Shown here in pieces: positions 7,963 through 14,463 of a stretch of 18,405 bases of DNA. Source of the stretch: Marmoricola sp. (GTDB lineage: Bacteria; Actinomycetota; Actinomycetes; Propionibacteriales; Nocardioidaceae); the NCBI GenBank assembly GCA_030151765.1, contig JASLCW010000228.1, forward strand, positions 1 to 18,405, in the 5' to 3' direction. The stretch's first letter is position 1; each line of letters starts with the position of its first letter. A program made the translations under genes and the position numbers. Under the pieces are notes generated by a model. It saw nothing but the letters and a program-made list of their open reading frames with translations, did no database searches and was not told the origin of the DNA.

Positions 7963-9107
7963 CGCTTGCCTCCACACTTCGCGGGGCTCGTGCCCCAGCT
8001 CGGACAGTCCGCCCGGGTGTAGCCGGGTGGGTTGATCTGGCGTTCCTCGATCGCGCGCTCGAGACGCGCGGCGACGTCCTCGCCGCTGGCCAAGGCCAGG
8101 GCCAGGTAGGCGGGACTGGTCACCTTGAGCGTCTCGGCACTCACGTTGAGCGAGCCCCCGTGCATGGTCCGCGTCCAGGCGACGGCGAAGCGGTTGATGC
8201 CGGTGAGCATCGCGCTGATCAGCCGCGGTCCCTGAGAGAGGGCTTCGAAGAGCGCCGCCCCACCGGCGATCGCCTTGGCATACATGCCCGACGTGGCACT
8301 CAGCAGTACGGCGACCTGATCGGCCGCCTTGCCGCCATTGCCCATCAGTGCCGCGAAGTCGTTGCTGTGCCGGACCAGCGTGTCCGCGGTGACGGTGGCA
8401 TTCCTCAGCAGGTCGAGGAAGCCCGGCGTTGCCTGCGCGAGGGTGGTCGCGAAGGGTGTCAGTGCCCGGAAGTCCGCGACGACCACCGGCCAGAGCCCGA
8501 GCATGCTGGTCAGATAGTGATCGGCGGAGACCAACGTCCGGCCCAGATCGGCACCTCTGCCCGACAGCGCCTGCGCGAGGCCGGAGAGGCCCGCGTTGAG
8601 CTGGGCCGGATGAACGCTCTTCAGGACATCGTCGAGGGAGACGAAGGTCGACTGCAGCGATGGCGCCTGTGCATCCGTGACGGCAGGGATCGTCGACCCG
8701 GCCCGGATCGGCGTATGCGCAGAGACTGCGGAGGTGCCCTCACCGGTCACGAGATTGATGTACTGGTTGCCGAAGATGGACAGCGGTCCGGTGACGACCC
8801 GCACGGTATCCGGGATCTCCCTGATCCGGTCACGGTCGAGCCGCAGGTGCACCTGGATCTCACCGCCCGGCGCGATCTGTGGCCGGTCGATGACCTTGCC
8901 GACCTCGACGCCCCTGAAGAAGACCGAGCTGTTCACCGCCACGACCGCACCCTGTTGAGGCATGTCCGCGGTGACCTCGATGTCACTGCTGAAGGCATTG
9001 TTGAAGTCGGCGAAGACGAGGGCGACGACGGCCAGCATCGCGCCCGCGAAGCCGATCCCCAGCCACGACGTGAGACGGGGGTTGTCTCGCATGTTGTAGA
9101 GATCCAT
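7959..9107 (-). CDS. mceA: MCE family protein MceA
   Basis: The protein has 382 residues and is the first Mce subunit after the permease genes. ATG 9107 shares its first base with the last base of the yrbEB stop (TGATG). Residues 13-33 form the membrane anchor. The MCE domain (about 40-118) includes SSVFFRGVEVGKVIDR and LSIFGNQYINLV. A long Ala/Leu-rich helical stretch follows, and the C-terminus holds a cysteine pair (ADCPSW and AKCGGKR). The protein should be anchored in the inner membrane with its bulk outside, contributing one of six MCE domains to the ring on top of YrbEA/YrbEB. Confidence 0.93.
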   Translation of the reverse strand: MDLYNMRDNPRLTSWLGIGFAGAMLAVVALVFADFNNAFSSDIEVTADMPQQGAVVAVNSSVFFRGVEVGKVIDRPQIAPGGEIQVHLRLDRDRIREIPDTVRVVTGPLSIFGNQYINLVTGEGTSAVSAHTPIRAGSTIPAVTDAQAPSLQSTFVSLDDVLKSVHPAQLNAGLSGLAQALSGRGADLGRTLVSADHYLTSMLGLWPVVVADFRALTPFATTLAQATPGFLDLLRNATVTADTLVRHSNDFAALMGNGGKAADQVAVLLSATSGMYAKAIAGGAALFEALSQGPRLISAMLTGINRFAVAWTRTMHGGSLNVSAETLKVTSPAYLALALASGEDVAARLERAIEERQINPPGYTRADCPSWGTSPAKCGGKR

Positions 9108-9976
9108 CAGCCGGACACCTTCACTCCCGTGTTGAGACCGAAGAAGAGCAGCGTCATCAACATGTCGGAGATCGCGATCGTGACGATGCTGGCCCGGATC
9201 GCGCGTCCGGCCGCCCGGCCGACGCCCTCTGGCCCACCCGTCGCCGTCATGCCGTAGTAGCAGTGGATGAAGGTGATCAGGGTGGCCATCACGATGACCT
9301 TGACGATCGAGTAGTAGACGTCGGACTTGGAGAGGAAGAGATAGAAGTAGTGCAGATAGGTCCCGGATCCCTGGTGGGCAAGGAAGATCACCGTGAGCTG
9401 GGAGGCCAGATAGGCCCCCGACAACGCCAGGAGGTACATCGGGATCACCATCACGCTCGAGGCGATCAGGCGGGTGGTGACCAGGAAGCGATTGGCCGAG
9501 ACCGACATGACCTCGAGCGCGTCGACCTCGCCGTTGATCTTCATCGCACCCAACTGGGCGGTGAAACGACAGCCCATCTGGGCGGCCAGGCCGAAGGCGG
9601 TGATCAGGGGTGCGAGCTCGCGGGTGTTGCCGAAGGCGGCGAGCAGACCGGCCAGGGGTGCGAGTCCGACGATGTTGAGGCCCTGGAGGCCCTCGAGGCC
9701 GATCTGCATGCCGATGACCGCGGCCAGGAGCGCGGAGACGAAGACCGTGCTCGCCGCCACCGTGAGCAGGCCGCGCCCGAAGGCGACATCCGCCAGCAGC
9801 CGGCCGACCTCCCGGCGATGACGAACCAGCGTGCTCGGGATGGTCACGACCACCTCGACGCAGAAGAGCAACATCCGGCCGAGCCAGCGCAATTGCTCGG
9901 CGACCCGACTGGGCTGCGGCGGCGTGCTCGCCGTACGACGGCGCGCGCCGCGGGAGACGGAGGGAGAGACTGTCAT
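9107..9976 (-). CDS. yrbEB: MlaE/YrbE family ABC permease, second subunit (YrbEB)
   Basis: The protein has 289 residues and five or six hydrophobic segments after a charged, Ser/Arg/Pro-rich cytoplasmic N-terminus (1-33). The hallmark permease loop that contacts the ATPase is present at about 141-157 (QLGAMKINGEVDALEVM, with the conserved Glu and the DAL segment). This copy keeps the motif closer to the MlaE consensus than its partner YrbEA does. ATG 9976 overlaps the yrbEA stop (ATGA), so a 1:1 ratio with YrbEA is expected. Together they form the transmembrane core that accepts lipid from the Mce tunnel and is powered by MceG. The tail residues GVKVSG end at the base shared with the mceA start. 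Confidence 0.94.
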   Translation of the reverse strand: MTVSPSVSRGARRRTASTPPQPSRVAEQLRWLGRMLLFCVEVVVTIPSTLVRHRREVGRLLADVAFGRGLLTVAASTVFVSALLAAVIGMQIGLEGLQGLNIVGLAPLAGLLAAFGNTRELAPLITAFGLAAQMGCRFTAQLGAMKINGEVDALEVMSVSANRFLVTTRLIASSVMVIPMYLLALSGAYLASQLTVIFLAHQGSGTYLHYFYLFLSKSDVYYSIVKVIVMATLITFIHCYYGMTATGGPEGVGRAAGRAIRASIVTIAISDMLMTLLFFGLNTGVKVSG

Positions 9977-10815
9977 AGCAGCACCGGCCTGACCGTGACC
10001 AGGAAGATCTGGGTGATCACCAGGTTGAGGACGAAGAGGGCGACGCCGGTCACGACCACGGACCGGTTGACGGCATCACCGACACCGGCCGGCCCGTGCT
10101 CGCAGGTGAGTCCCTGGAAGCTCGCCACCACGGCGGCGATCAGGCCGAAGACGGCCGCCTTGAGGCACGACTCGAGGAGGTCCTCGGATCGGGCGAAGGC
10201 GCTGAAGGAGCCGAGGAAGCCACCGGCACTGCCGTGCAGCACGTAGACGTGGGTGAGATAGCCGGTGACGATGCCGACGAAGGAGACGATGCCGTTGAGC
10301 AGGACGCCGACGACCATCGCGGCCAGGATCCGCGGCGCGACCAGTCGCTCGACCGGGTCGACCGCCATCACCCGCAGTGCCGCGATCTCGCTGCGGGTGG
10401 ACCGCGAGCCGAGGTCGGCGCAGATGGCCGAGCCACCGGCCCCGGCCAGCACGATGCCGCTGATGATCGGCGCCGCCTCACGCACGGTCGCCGTCGAGAT
10501 GACCCCACCGACCATCGAGGCGGCACCCACCTGGGCGGTGAGACCGCCTACCTCGAGCACGAGGACCAGGCCGAAGGGGATCGCGATCAGCACCGTGGGC
10601 AGGAGCGACACGGAGACCAGGAAGCGCGCCTGGCCCAGGCAGTCCCACCAGGGGAAGCGACCACGCACGATCGACGAGACCAGCGCGATGACCGAGTCGA
10701 CCAGCATCGAGATGAGCTCGCCGAAACGCCGCCACGGCTTGGCGGCGCGCGGCCAGACGGCCTGATCGGGGTCGACCGGCTCGACTGCGGGTGGAGTGGA
10801 CTCTTGGGTGGACAT
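9973..10815 (-). CDS. yrbEA: MlaE/YrbE family ABC permease, first subunit (YrbEA)
   Basis: About 280 residues from ATG 10815. A GTG at 10824 would overlap the stop of the preceding gene (GTGA) and is an equally good start; the frame also stays open to 10851. After a Pro/Glu-rich N-terminus there are five or six membrane segments. The conserved permease loop is at about 134-150 (DLGSRSTRSEIAALRVM). The following PVERLVAPRILA segment is typical of the MlaE family. It pairs with YrbEB to form the permease of the Mce lipid importer. The loop differs between the two subunits, as expected for a heterodimer. yrbEB overlaps by four bases. Confidence 0.92.
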   Translation of the reverse strand: MSTQESTPPAVEPVDPDQAVWPRAAKPWRRFGELISMLVDSVIALVSSIVRGRFPWWDCLGQARFLVSVSLLPTVLIAIPFGLVLVLEVGGLTAQVGAASMVGGVISTATVREAAPIISGIVLAGAGGSAICADLGSRSTRSEIAALRVMAVDPVERLVAPRILAAMVVGVLLNGIVSFVGIVTGYLTHVYVLHGSAGGFLGSFSAFARSEDLLESCLKAAVFGLIAAVVASFQGLTCEHGPAGVGDAVNRSVVVTGVALFVLNLVITQIFLVTVRPVLL

Positions 10816-10820
10816 CGTGC

Positions 10821-11396
10821 TCACACCAGGTCCACGCGGTCGAGTAGCCATCGGCCGTGCTCGCGGACCAGCGTCAGGCTGACCCGGCTCGCCTGCGTCT
10901 GCGGCTTCGCCATCTCGGTGGACTGCGCGACCTGGTCGACGAAGGCGATCACCCTCGCCTGCGTTCCGTCGACGCTCGCGACAGCGGCCGCGGTGACCTT
11001 GCCGGTCGCGGAGGCCTGCACCCGCTGGAAGATCGGACCGAGCGTCTTCATCGAGTCCGCGAAGGTTGCCCGGAAGCGCGCCGTCGACTCGCCGGCCAGT
11101 TTCGCCTGCTGATCCTGCAGCTTCGCGTGGTCATAGGTCGTCAGGTCCACGGCGTACGACGTGGCCGCCGCGAGCGCCGCCGTACGGAGATCGTCGGTCC
11201 GGGTCAGCCGATCTGCCCGGTTGACTGCGGACCGCCAGCTCAGCGTCAGTGCGATCGACAGCGCGAGGAACAACACCACGGCCCCGACGAGCCATCCGGT
11301 GATACCGCGAGAGCGTTGCCTCGGCGGCGCGTCCTCCGCGACCGGGTCGGAGACCTCGTCGCGCTTCGATTCCATCGTGTTTCGGGTAGCCAACAT
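10821..11396 (-). CDS. Mce-associated single-pass membrane protein (Mam/Mas type)
   Basis: The protein has 191 residues from ATG 11396, with GGGAGGAG about 9 bases upstream. The frame extends to 11570, but that part overlaps the mceG end and the hairpin gap. A charged cytoplasmic N-terminus (1-31) is followed by one membrane helix (32-53). The extracytoplasmic domain (about 60-191) has an alpha segment with TTYDHAKLQDQ and a beta part ending REHGRWLLDRVDLV. That layout (single helix, then a domain ending in a short Trp-containing strand) matches the Mce-associated proteins found beside mycobacterial mce operons. Those are thought to stabilise or assemble the importer. Here it lies between the ATPase and permease genes rather than downstream of mceF, which is less usual. 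It ends 5 bases before the yrbEA ATG. Confidence 0.85.
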   Translation of the reverse strand: MLATRNTMESKRDEVSDPVAEDAPPRQRSRGITGWLVGAVVLFLALSIALTLSWRSAVNRADRLTRTDDLRTAALAAATSYAVDLTTYDHAKLQDQQAKLAGESTARFRATFADSMKTLGPIFQRVQASATGKVTAAAVASVDGTQARVIAFVDQVAQSTEMAKPQTQASRVSLTLVREHGRWLLDRVDLV

Positions 11397-11413
11397 CGTG
11401 GCTCTCCTCCCTT

Positions 11414-11504
11414 CGGCGGTCGAGCGCCGCCGTAGAACCCAGTGGTTGTCGCGCCGGTGTCGGCGCATGAGGGCACAAAGGCCCGAGAACGGCCCGGTGG
11501 GCCG
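11414..11504 (-). terminator. Hairpins in the gap after mceG, possible partial terminator
   Basis: Two perfect 6-bp stems lie in the 121-base gap below the mceG stop. The first is CGGCCC/GGGCCG with a 3-base loop (11490-11495 with 11499-11504), 14 bases past the stop and followed on the minus strand by a weak T-containing run (TTCTCGGGCCTTTG). The second is CGGCGG/CCGCCG (11414-11419 with 11427-11432), just before the ribosome site of the next gene. Without a real T-tract this is at most an attenuator. It would let mceG be expressed above the rest of the unit. Confidence 0.3.
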
Positions 11505-11517
11505 AGCGTCCGCGTGA

Positions 11518-12423
11518 TCAGTCGCCGCGTGCGGCGTCGTACGGGCCGGACTCCGGTAGGTGAAGCACACGCTCGCTGTCGCCGTCGTCGGGCGCCCCGG
11601 CGTCCTCGGCGTCGACCATCTCGTCCATGCCGATCGGACCCCGCGCGCTGCCGGAGAAGAACTGCCGCAGCAGCGGCTCGTGACTCTCCACCATCTGTGC
11701 CGTCGGGCCGAAGCCGACCAGGTTGGAGCGGAAGAGCATGCCGACGTAGTCCGCCGTGCGCTTCACCGACTCGATGTTGTGCGTGATGATGAAGAAGGTG
11801 CAGCCGAGCTCGGCCTGGACCTCCTTGACCATCTCGTCCAGATGCGCGACGCGTACCGGGTCGAGTCCCGAGTCGGGCTCGTCGAAGAAGACGATCTCCG
11901 GGTCCAGAGCAAGCGCGCGGGCCAGCCCGGCGCGCTTGCGCATGCCGCCCGAGATCTCTCCGGGAAGCTTGCCGAGATGTCGGGCAAGGCCGACCATCTC
12001 GGCCTTGCTTTCCACCACCTTGCGGATCTCGGTCTCGGATCGTTTCGTGTGCTCACGCAGCGGAAAGGCGATGTTGTCGTAGATGTCCATCGAACCGAAG
12101 AGCGCGCCGTCCTGGAAGAGCACGCCGAACTTGCGGCGGATCCGCATCACGTCGTGATGAGGTACGCCGACGATCGGCTCACCGTCGACGTACACCTGCC
12201 CCGCCTCGGGCCGCATCAACCCGATGATCGTGTTGAGCAGTACCGACTTACCCGTGCCTGAAGGGCCGAGCACCGCCGAGATCCTCCCCCGTGGGATGTC
12301 GAAGGTGATGTCCTCCAGCACGGTGTGGAGGCCGAATCGCTTCGTGACCTCCTGCACCGAGATGACCACGTCAGGCTCCGACTGCACCGGGTCACTCCGG
12401 TGCAGCGCGCCTGACGTGCTCAC
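11518..12423 (-). CDS. mceG: Mce importer ATPase MceG (Mkl family)
   Basis: The protein has 301 residues from GTG 12423, with GAGGTG seven bases upstream. The frame is open to 12636, but the extra 71 residues match nothing and cover the control region. All ABC ATPase motifs are present: Walker A GPSGTGKS (53-60), Q-loop Q104 in LFQDGALF, signature ISGGMRKR (157-164), Walker B with FFDEPDSGLDP (D181/E182) and H-loop H215 (ITHNIES). The DEPDSGLDP form and the C-terminal extension after about 250 (rich in Asp/Glu) are typical of Mkl/MceG/MlaF-type proteins. It drives YrbEA/YrbEB with ATP. In mycobacteria mceG stands alone and serves several importers; here it heads the locus, as in other actinobacteria with few mce operons. 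Confidence 0.95.
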   Translation of the reverse strand: MSTSGALHRSDPVQSEPDVVISVQEVTKRFGLHTVLEDITFDIPRGRISAVLGPSGTGKSVLLNTIIGLMRPEAGQVYVDGEPIVGVPHHDVMRIRRKFGVLFQDGALFGSMDIYDNIAFPLREHTKRSETEIRKVVESKAEMVGLARHLGKLPGEISGGMRKRAGLARALALDPEIVFFDEPDSGLDPVRVAHLDEMVKEVQAELGCTFFIITHNIESVKRTADYVGMLFRSNLVGFGPTAQMVESHEPLLRQFFSGSARGPIGMDEMVDAEDAGAPDDGDSERVLHLPESGPYDAARGD

Positions 12424-12524
12424 CGCACGCACCTCACCCGCGTACGACGATCTCTCCCGACGGCCCCCTGCTGTCCCTGTTGCCCGACGAATCCACCTGC
12501 ACCACGCATCATGCGATCGCTCCC

Positions 12525-12541
12525 TGTAAATCCGAGTTACA
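12525..12541. promoter_or_regulatory. TGTAA-N7-TTACA dyad upstream of mceG
   Basis: A perfect 5-bp inverted repeat (TGTAA at 12525-12529, TTACA at 12537-12541) lies 102 bases upstream of the mceG start. The spacing fits a dimeric repressor such as a TetR or GntR family protein. It does not match the KstR or KstR2 operator consensus I know. No such regulator is encoded next to it in this window. Confidence 0.35.
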
Positions 12542-12558
12542 TGTACTGGATACGACCT

Positions 12559-12632
12559 TGCTGTCACCGGATCGCGAAATCCCACAGCCGAATCGCAACT
12601 CAGGCGTGGATTTCCCGATCCCGGTGACAGCA
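12559..12632. promoter_or_regulatory. Long imperfect inverted repeat in the mceG/sigma divergent region
   Basis: The left arm (12559-12582) and right arm (12608-12632) are inverted copies differing by one substitution, one inserted base and a terminal mismatch over 24-25 bases. They are separated by 25 bases. Each arm starts, reading inward, TGCTGTCACCGG and ends GAAATCC. Each arm also contains its own dyad GGAT-N6-ATCC (12569-12582 and 12608-12621), 39 bases apart. The TGTCACC motif on the plus strand points toward the sigma gene and that on the minus strand toward mceG. It could be two promoters of one ECF type or two operators of one regulator. Confidence 0.6.
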
Positions 12633-12719
12633 CCATGACATGGGCACCGATGCACCACCATCCCCCGCCGACGACGCCGGCCCGCTCCCGGTCCTTCTCT
12701 CCGGCACGATCGGAGGGTT

Positions 12720-13361
12720 ATGCTCCTGAGCCTCAGCTCGGTCGCCGAGCCCGCCTTCCTCCAGTGCCCAGCGGTGTCGGTCCGGGACACGACGAGCGCA
12801 CGGAGGGTGGTGGACTTGAGCCACGCCTTCTATGCGGAGTACTTCGCGGACATGCTCCCGAAGATCCACAAGTTCATCCGTGCCCGCTTCCCCTCCTCGC
12901 AGGCCGAAGACCTCGCCAACGAGACGATGTTGACCTTGTGGCGCAAGGGGATTCCGGCCCCGGCCGACGACAGTGAGCTGCGCCAATTGCGCCAGCTCAC
13001 CTACAAGATCGCGCTCGGCCATGTCCTCAATGCGCAACGCAAGGCAGCCCGCGAACTGGCCGCCGTCGAGCACATCACCCTGCGGATCCTGCCGGGCACC
13101 GACACGACCTTCGAGGCCATCGTGCCGATCGCCCTCGCGCAGGCGATCGGCCAGTTGGAGTTCAACGACCGGCAGGCGATCAACCTGCTGATCGCCGGAT
13201 TCGGGACCGGCGAGATCGCAGACATCCTCGGCATCAGCCCCAAGGCGGCCTCGATGCGGCTGGCCCGCTGCCGGCAGCGACTCGACCGGCGGCTGCGCGC
13301 CGACTCCGGCGAGCGGGACGAGGAGGTGAGCGGCGATGTCCGTGCCCGGCAGTACCCCTGA
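12720..13361 (+). CDS. ECF-type RNA polymerase sigma factor
   Basis: The protein has 213 residues. The sigma-2 region is at about 35-77 (AFYAEYFADMLPKIHKFIRARF, then the SQAEDLANETMLTLWRKG stretch of helices 2.2-2.4). Sigma-4 is at about 137-193 (ALAQAIGQLEFNDRQAI, then a helix-turn-helix TGEIADILGISPKAASMRLARCRQRL). No sigma-3 lies between, as in ECF factors. The ATG at 12720 has GGAGG three bases upstream. A GTG at 12810 has an identical upstream context and would give a more typical length, but strong G/C bias at third positions between the two starts favours 12720. It is divergent from mceG and overlaps its probable anti-sigma gene by 26 bases. It may control itself and the mce unit. Confidence 0.88.
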   Translation: MLLSLSSVAEPAFLQCPAVSVRDTTSARRVVDLSHAFYAEYFADMLPKIHKFIRARFPSSQAEDLANETMLTLWRKGIPAPADDSELRQLRQLTYKIALGHVLNAQRKAARELAAVEHITLRILPGTDTTFEAIVPIALAQAIGQLEFNDRQAINLLIAGFGTGEIADILGISPKAASMRLARCRQRLDRRLRADSGERDEEVSGDVRARQYP

Positions 13362-14463
13362 CGTCGACGAGCTCGAGGCCGACCTCGGCCGCATCCTCCG
13401 CGATCAGTACGACACCGAGATCGCGAACCTCGCGCTGCCTCCGCACGAGACCATGGCCTACATCGCGCGCAGCAAGGAGAGCATCGACCAGGTCCTCGCC
13501 GTTCCCCGTGTGCCCCGTCCTCGCTCCTTCCGGGTCGCCCGGCCGGTGCCGTGGTTCCTCACCGCGGCCGCCCTCGCAGCGATCCTCCTGGCCCTCGGCA
13601 TGACCTCCTTCGGGCGCAACGACTTCGCCGCCTTCGCCGCGACGCCCCCGATCCTCGACATCGCCGGCACGAACACCTCCCGCTATCCACTGACGGGGAG
13701 CGATCCGACCGCCGAACTCACCCAGCTGGCCGATCTCGCCGAGCACAGCCCGGCGGCGGTCAGGGGGATCAGCTCGGGCGTGAGCATGGGGCCGGGGCGC
13801 GATCACGATGCCCAGCACGTGGAGGTTGCTTCGTGGTGGCTGGAGACTTCGGCTCCGGCCGATCACACGGGGCACGTCGTACCGACCGACACCCAGCGCT
13901 ACGTCCTGCCCGACGGTGGCGTACGCGTCATCACGCACCGCGGCAGGCCGATGAACGGCAACAGCACCGGCGGCAGCGGTCCGGTCACCTCCCGAGCGGT
14001 CTACCCGGCTGCGGAAGGGCCGCTGAGCGATCCGGCCAAGCTGCCACTCGACCCGGCGAAGCTGCGCGCCAAACTGCTCGGCAGTCCGCGCGAGTGCGCC
14101 GGCGAGGAGGGCTACTGCCTGAGCAACGCGGTGCAGACGCTGGCACTCGCCCACGTGCTCTCACCCCAGCTCAACGCCGCACTGCTGCGCGCGATGATCG
14201 GCTCCACCGACCTGCACTACGCCGGACATGCGATCGACCGGGCCGGCCGGCCGAGCGAGGTCTTCGTCGTCGACGATCCCGATCGGGACCGGCAGCGGCT
14301 GGTGCTCTTCGACGCCGACACCGGCGCCTACAACGGCGACGAGACGGTGCTGGTCAAGGACAGCGCGGAGCTGGGCGTGAAGGCACCGGCGGTGATCGGC
14401 TTCGACGCCGTGGTCACCCGGGAATGGATCCCCGCCGGCGCGGTTCCGCAGATCCGGAACTGA
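13336..14463 (+). CDS. CU044_5270-type membrane protein, probable anti-sigma factor
   Basis: The protein has 375 residues from ATG 13336, about 10 bases after AGGAGG, overlapping the sigma gene end by 26 bases. The cytoplasmic N-terminus (1-70) is charged and helical (DELEADLGRILRDQ). One membrane helix lies at about 72-91. The large extracytoplasmic domain (about 95-375) contains one cysteine pair (RECAGEEGYC) and an alpha/beta tail. This matches the CU044_5270 family, which in actinobacteria regularly follows ECF sigma genes. By position and topology it is a membrane-bound anti-sigma factor that could sense an envelope signal. There is no zinc-binding HxxxCxxC anti-sigma motif, so sigma binding is inferred. 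Its end overlaps the opposing transporter gene by 50 bases. Confidence 0.8.
   Translation: MSVPGSTPDVDELEADLGRILRDQYDTEIANLALPPHETMAYIARSKESIDQVLAVPRVPRPRSFRVARPVPWFLTAAALAAILLALGMTSFGRNDFAAFAATPPILDIAGTNTSRYPLTGSDPTAELTQLADLAEHSPAAVRGISSGVSMGPGRDHDAQHVEVASWWLETSAPADHTGHVVPTDTQRYVLPDGGVRVITHRGRPMNGNSTGGSGPVTSRAVYPAAEGPLSDPAKLPLDPAKLRAKLLGSPRECAGEEGYCLSNAVQTLALAHVLSPQLNAALLRAMIGSTDLHYAGHAIDRAGRPSEVFVVDDPDRDRQRLVLFDADTGAYNGDETVLVKDSAELGVKAPAVIGFDAVVTREWIPAGAVPQIRN

Noticed and set aside
5780..10246. Long plus-strand frames antisense to mceC, mceB, mceA and yrbEB (for example 5780-7018, 6943-8022, 7944-9257, 9263-10246)
   Set aside because: All mirror recognised Mce and YrbE genes and have shadow-type composition. 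No recognisable domains.
12513..12520. GCGATCGC palindrome upstream of mceG
   Set aside because: An 8-base GC palindrome of this kind is common by chance in such a genome.
12424..12636. N-terminal 71-residue extension of MceG
   Set aside because: It matches nothing in the ATPase family, covers the dyads of the control region, and a GTG with a good ribosome site exists at 12423.
12600..13394. 264-residue minus-strand frame opposite the sigma gene
   Set aside because: It is antisense to a clear ECF sigma factor and shows no domain.
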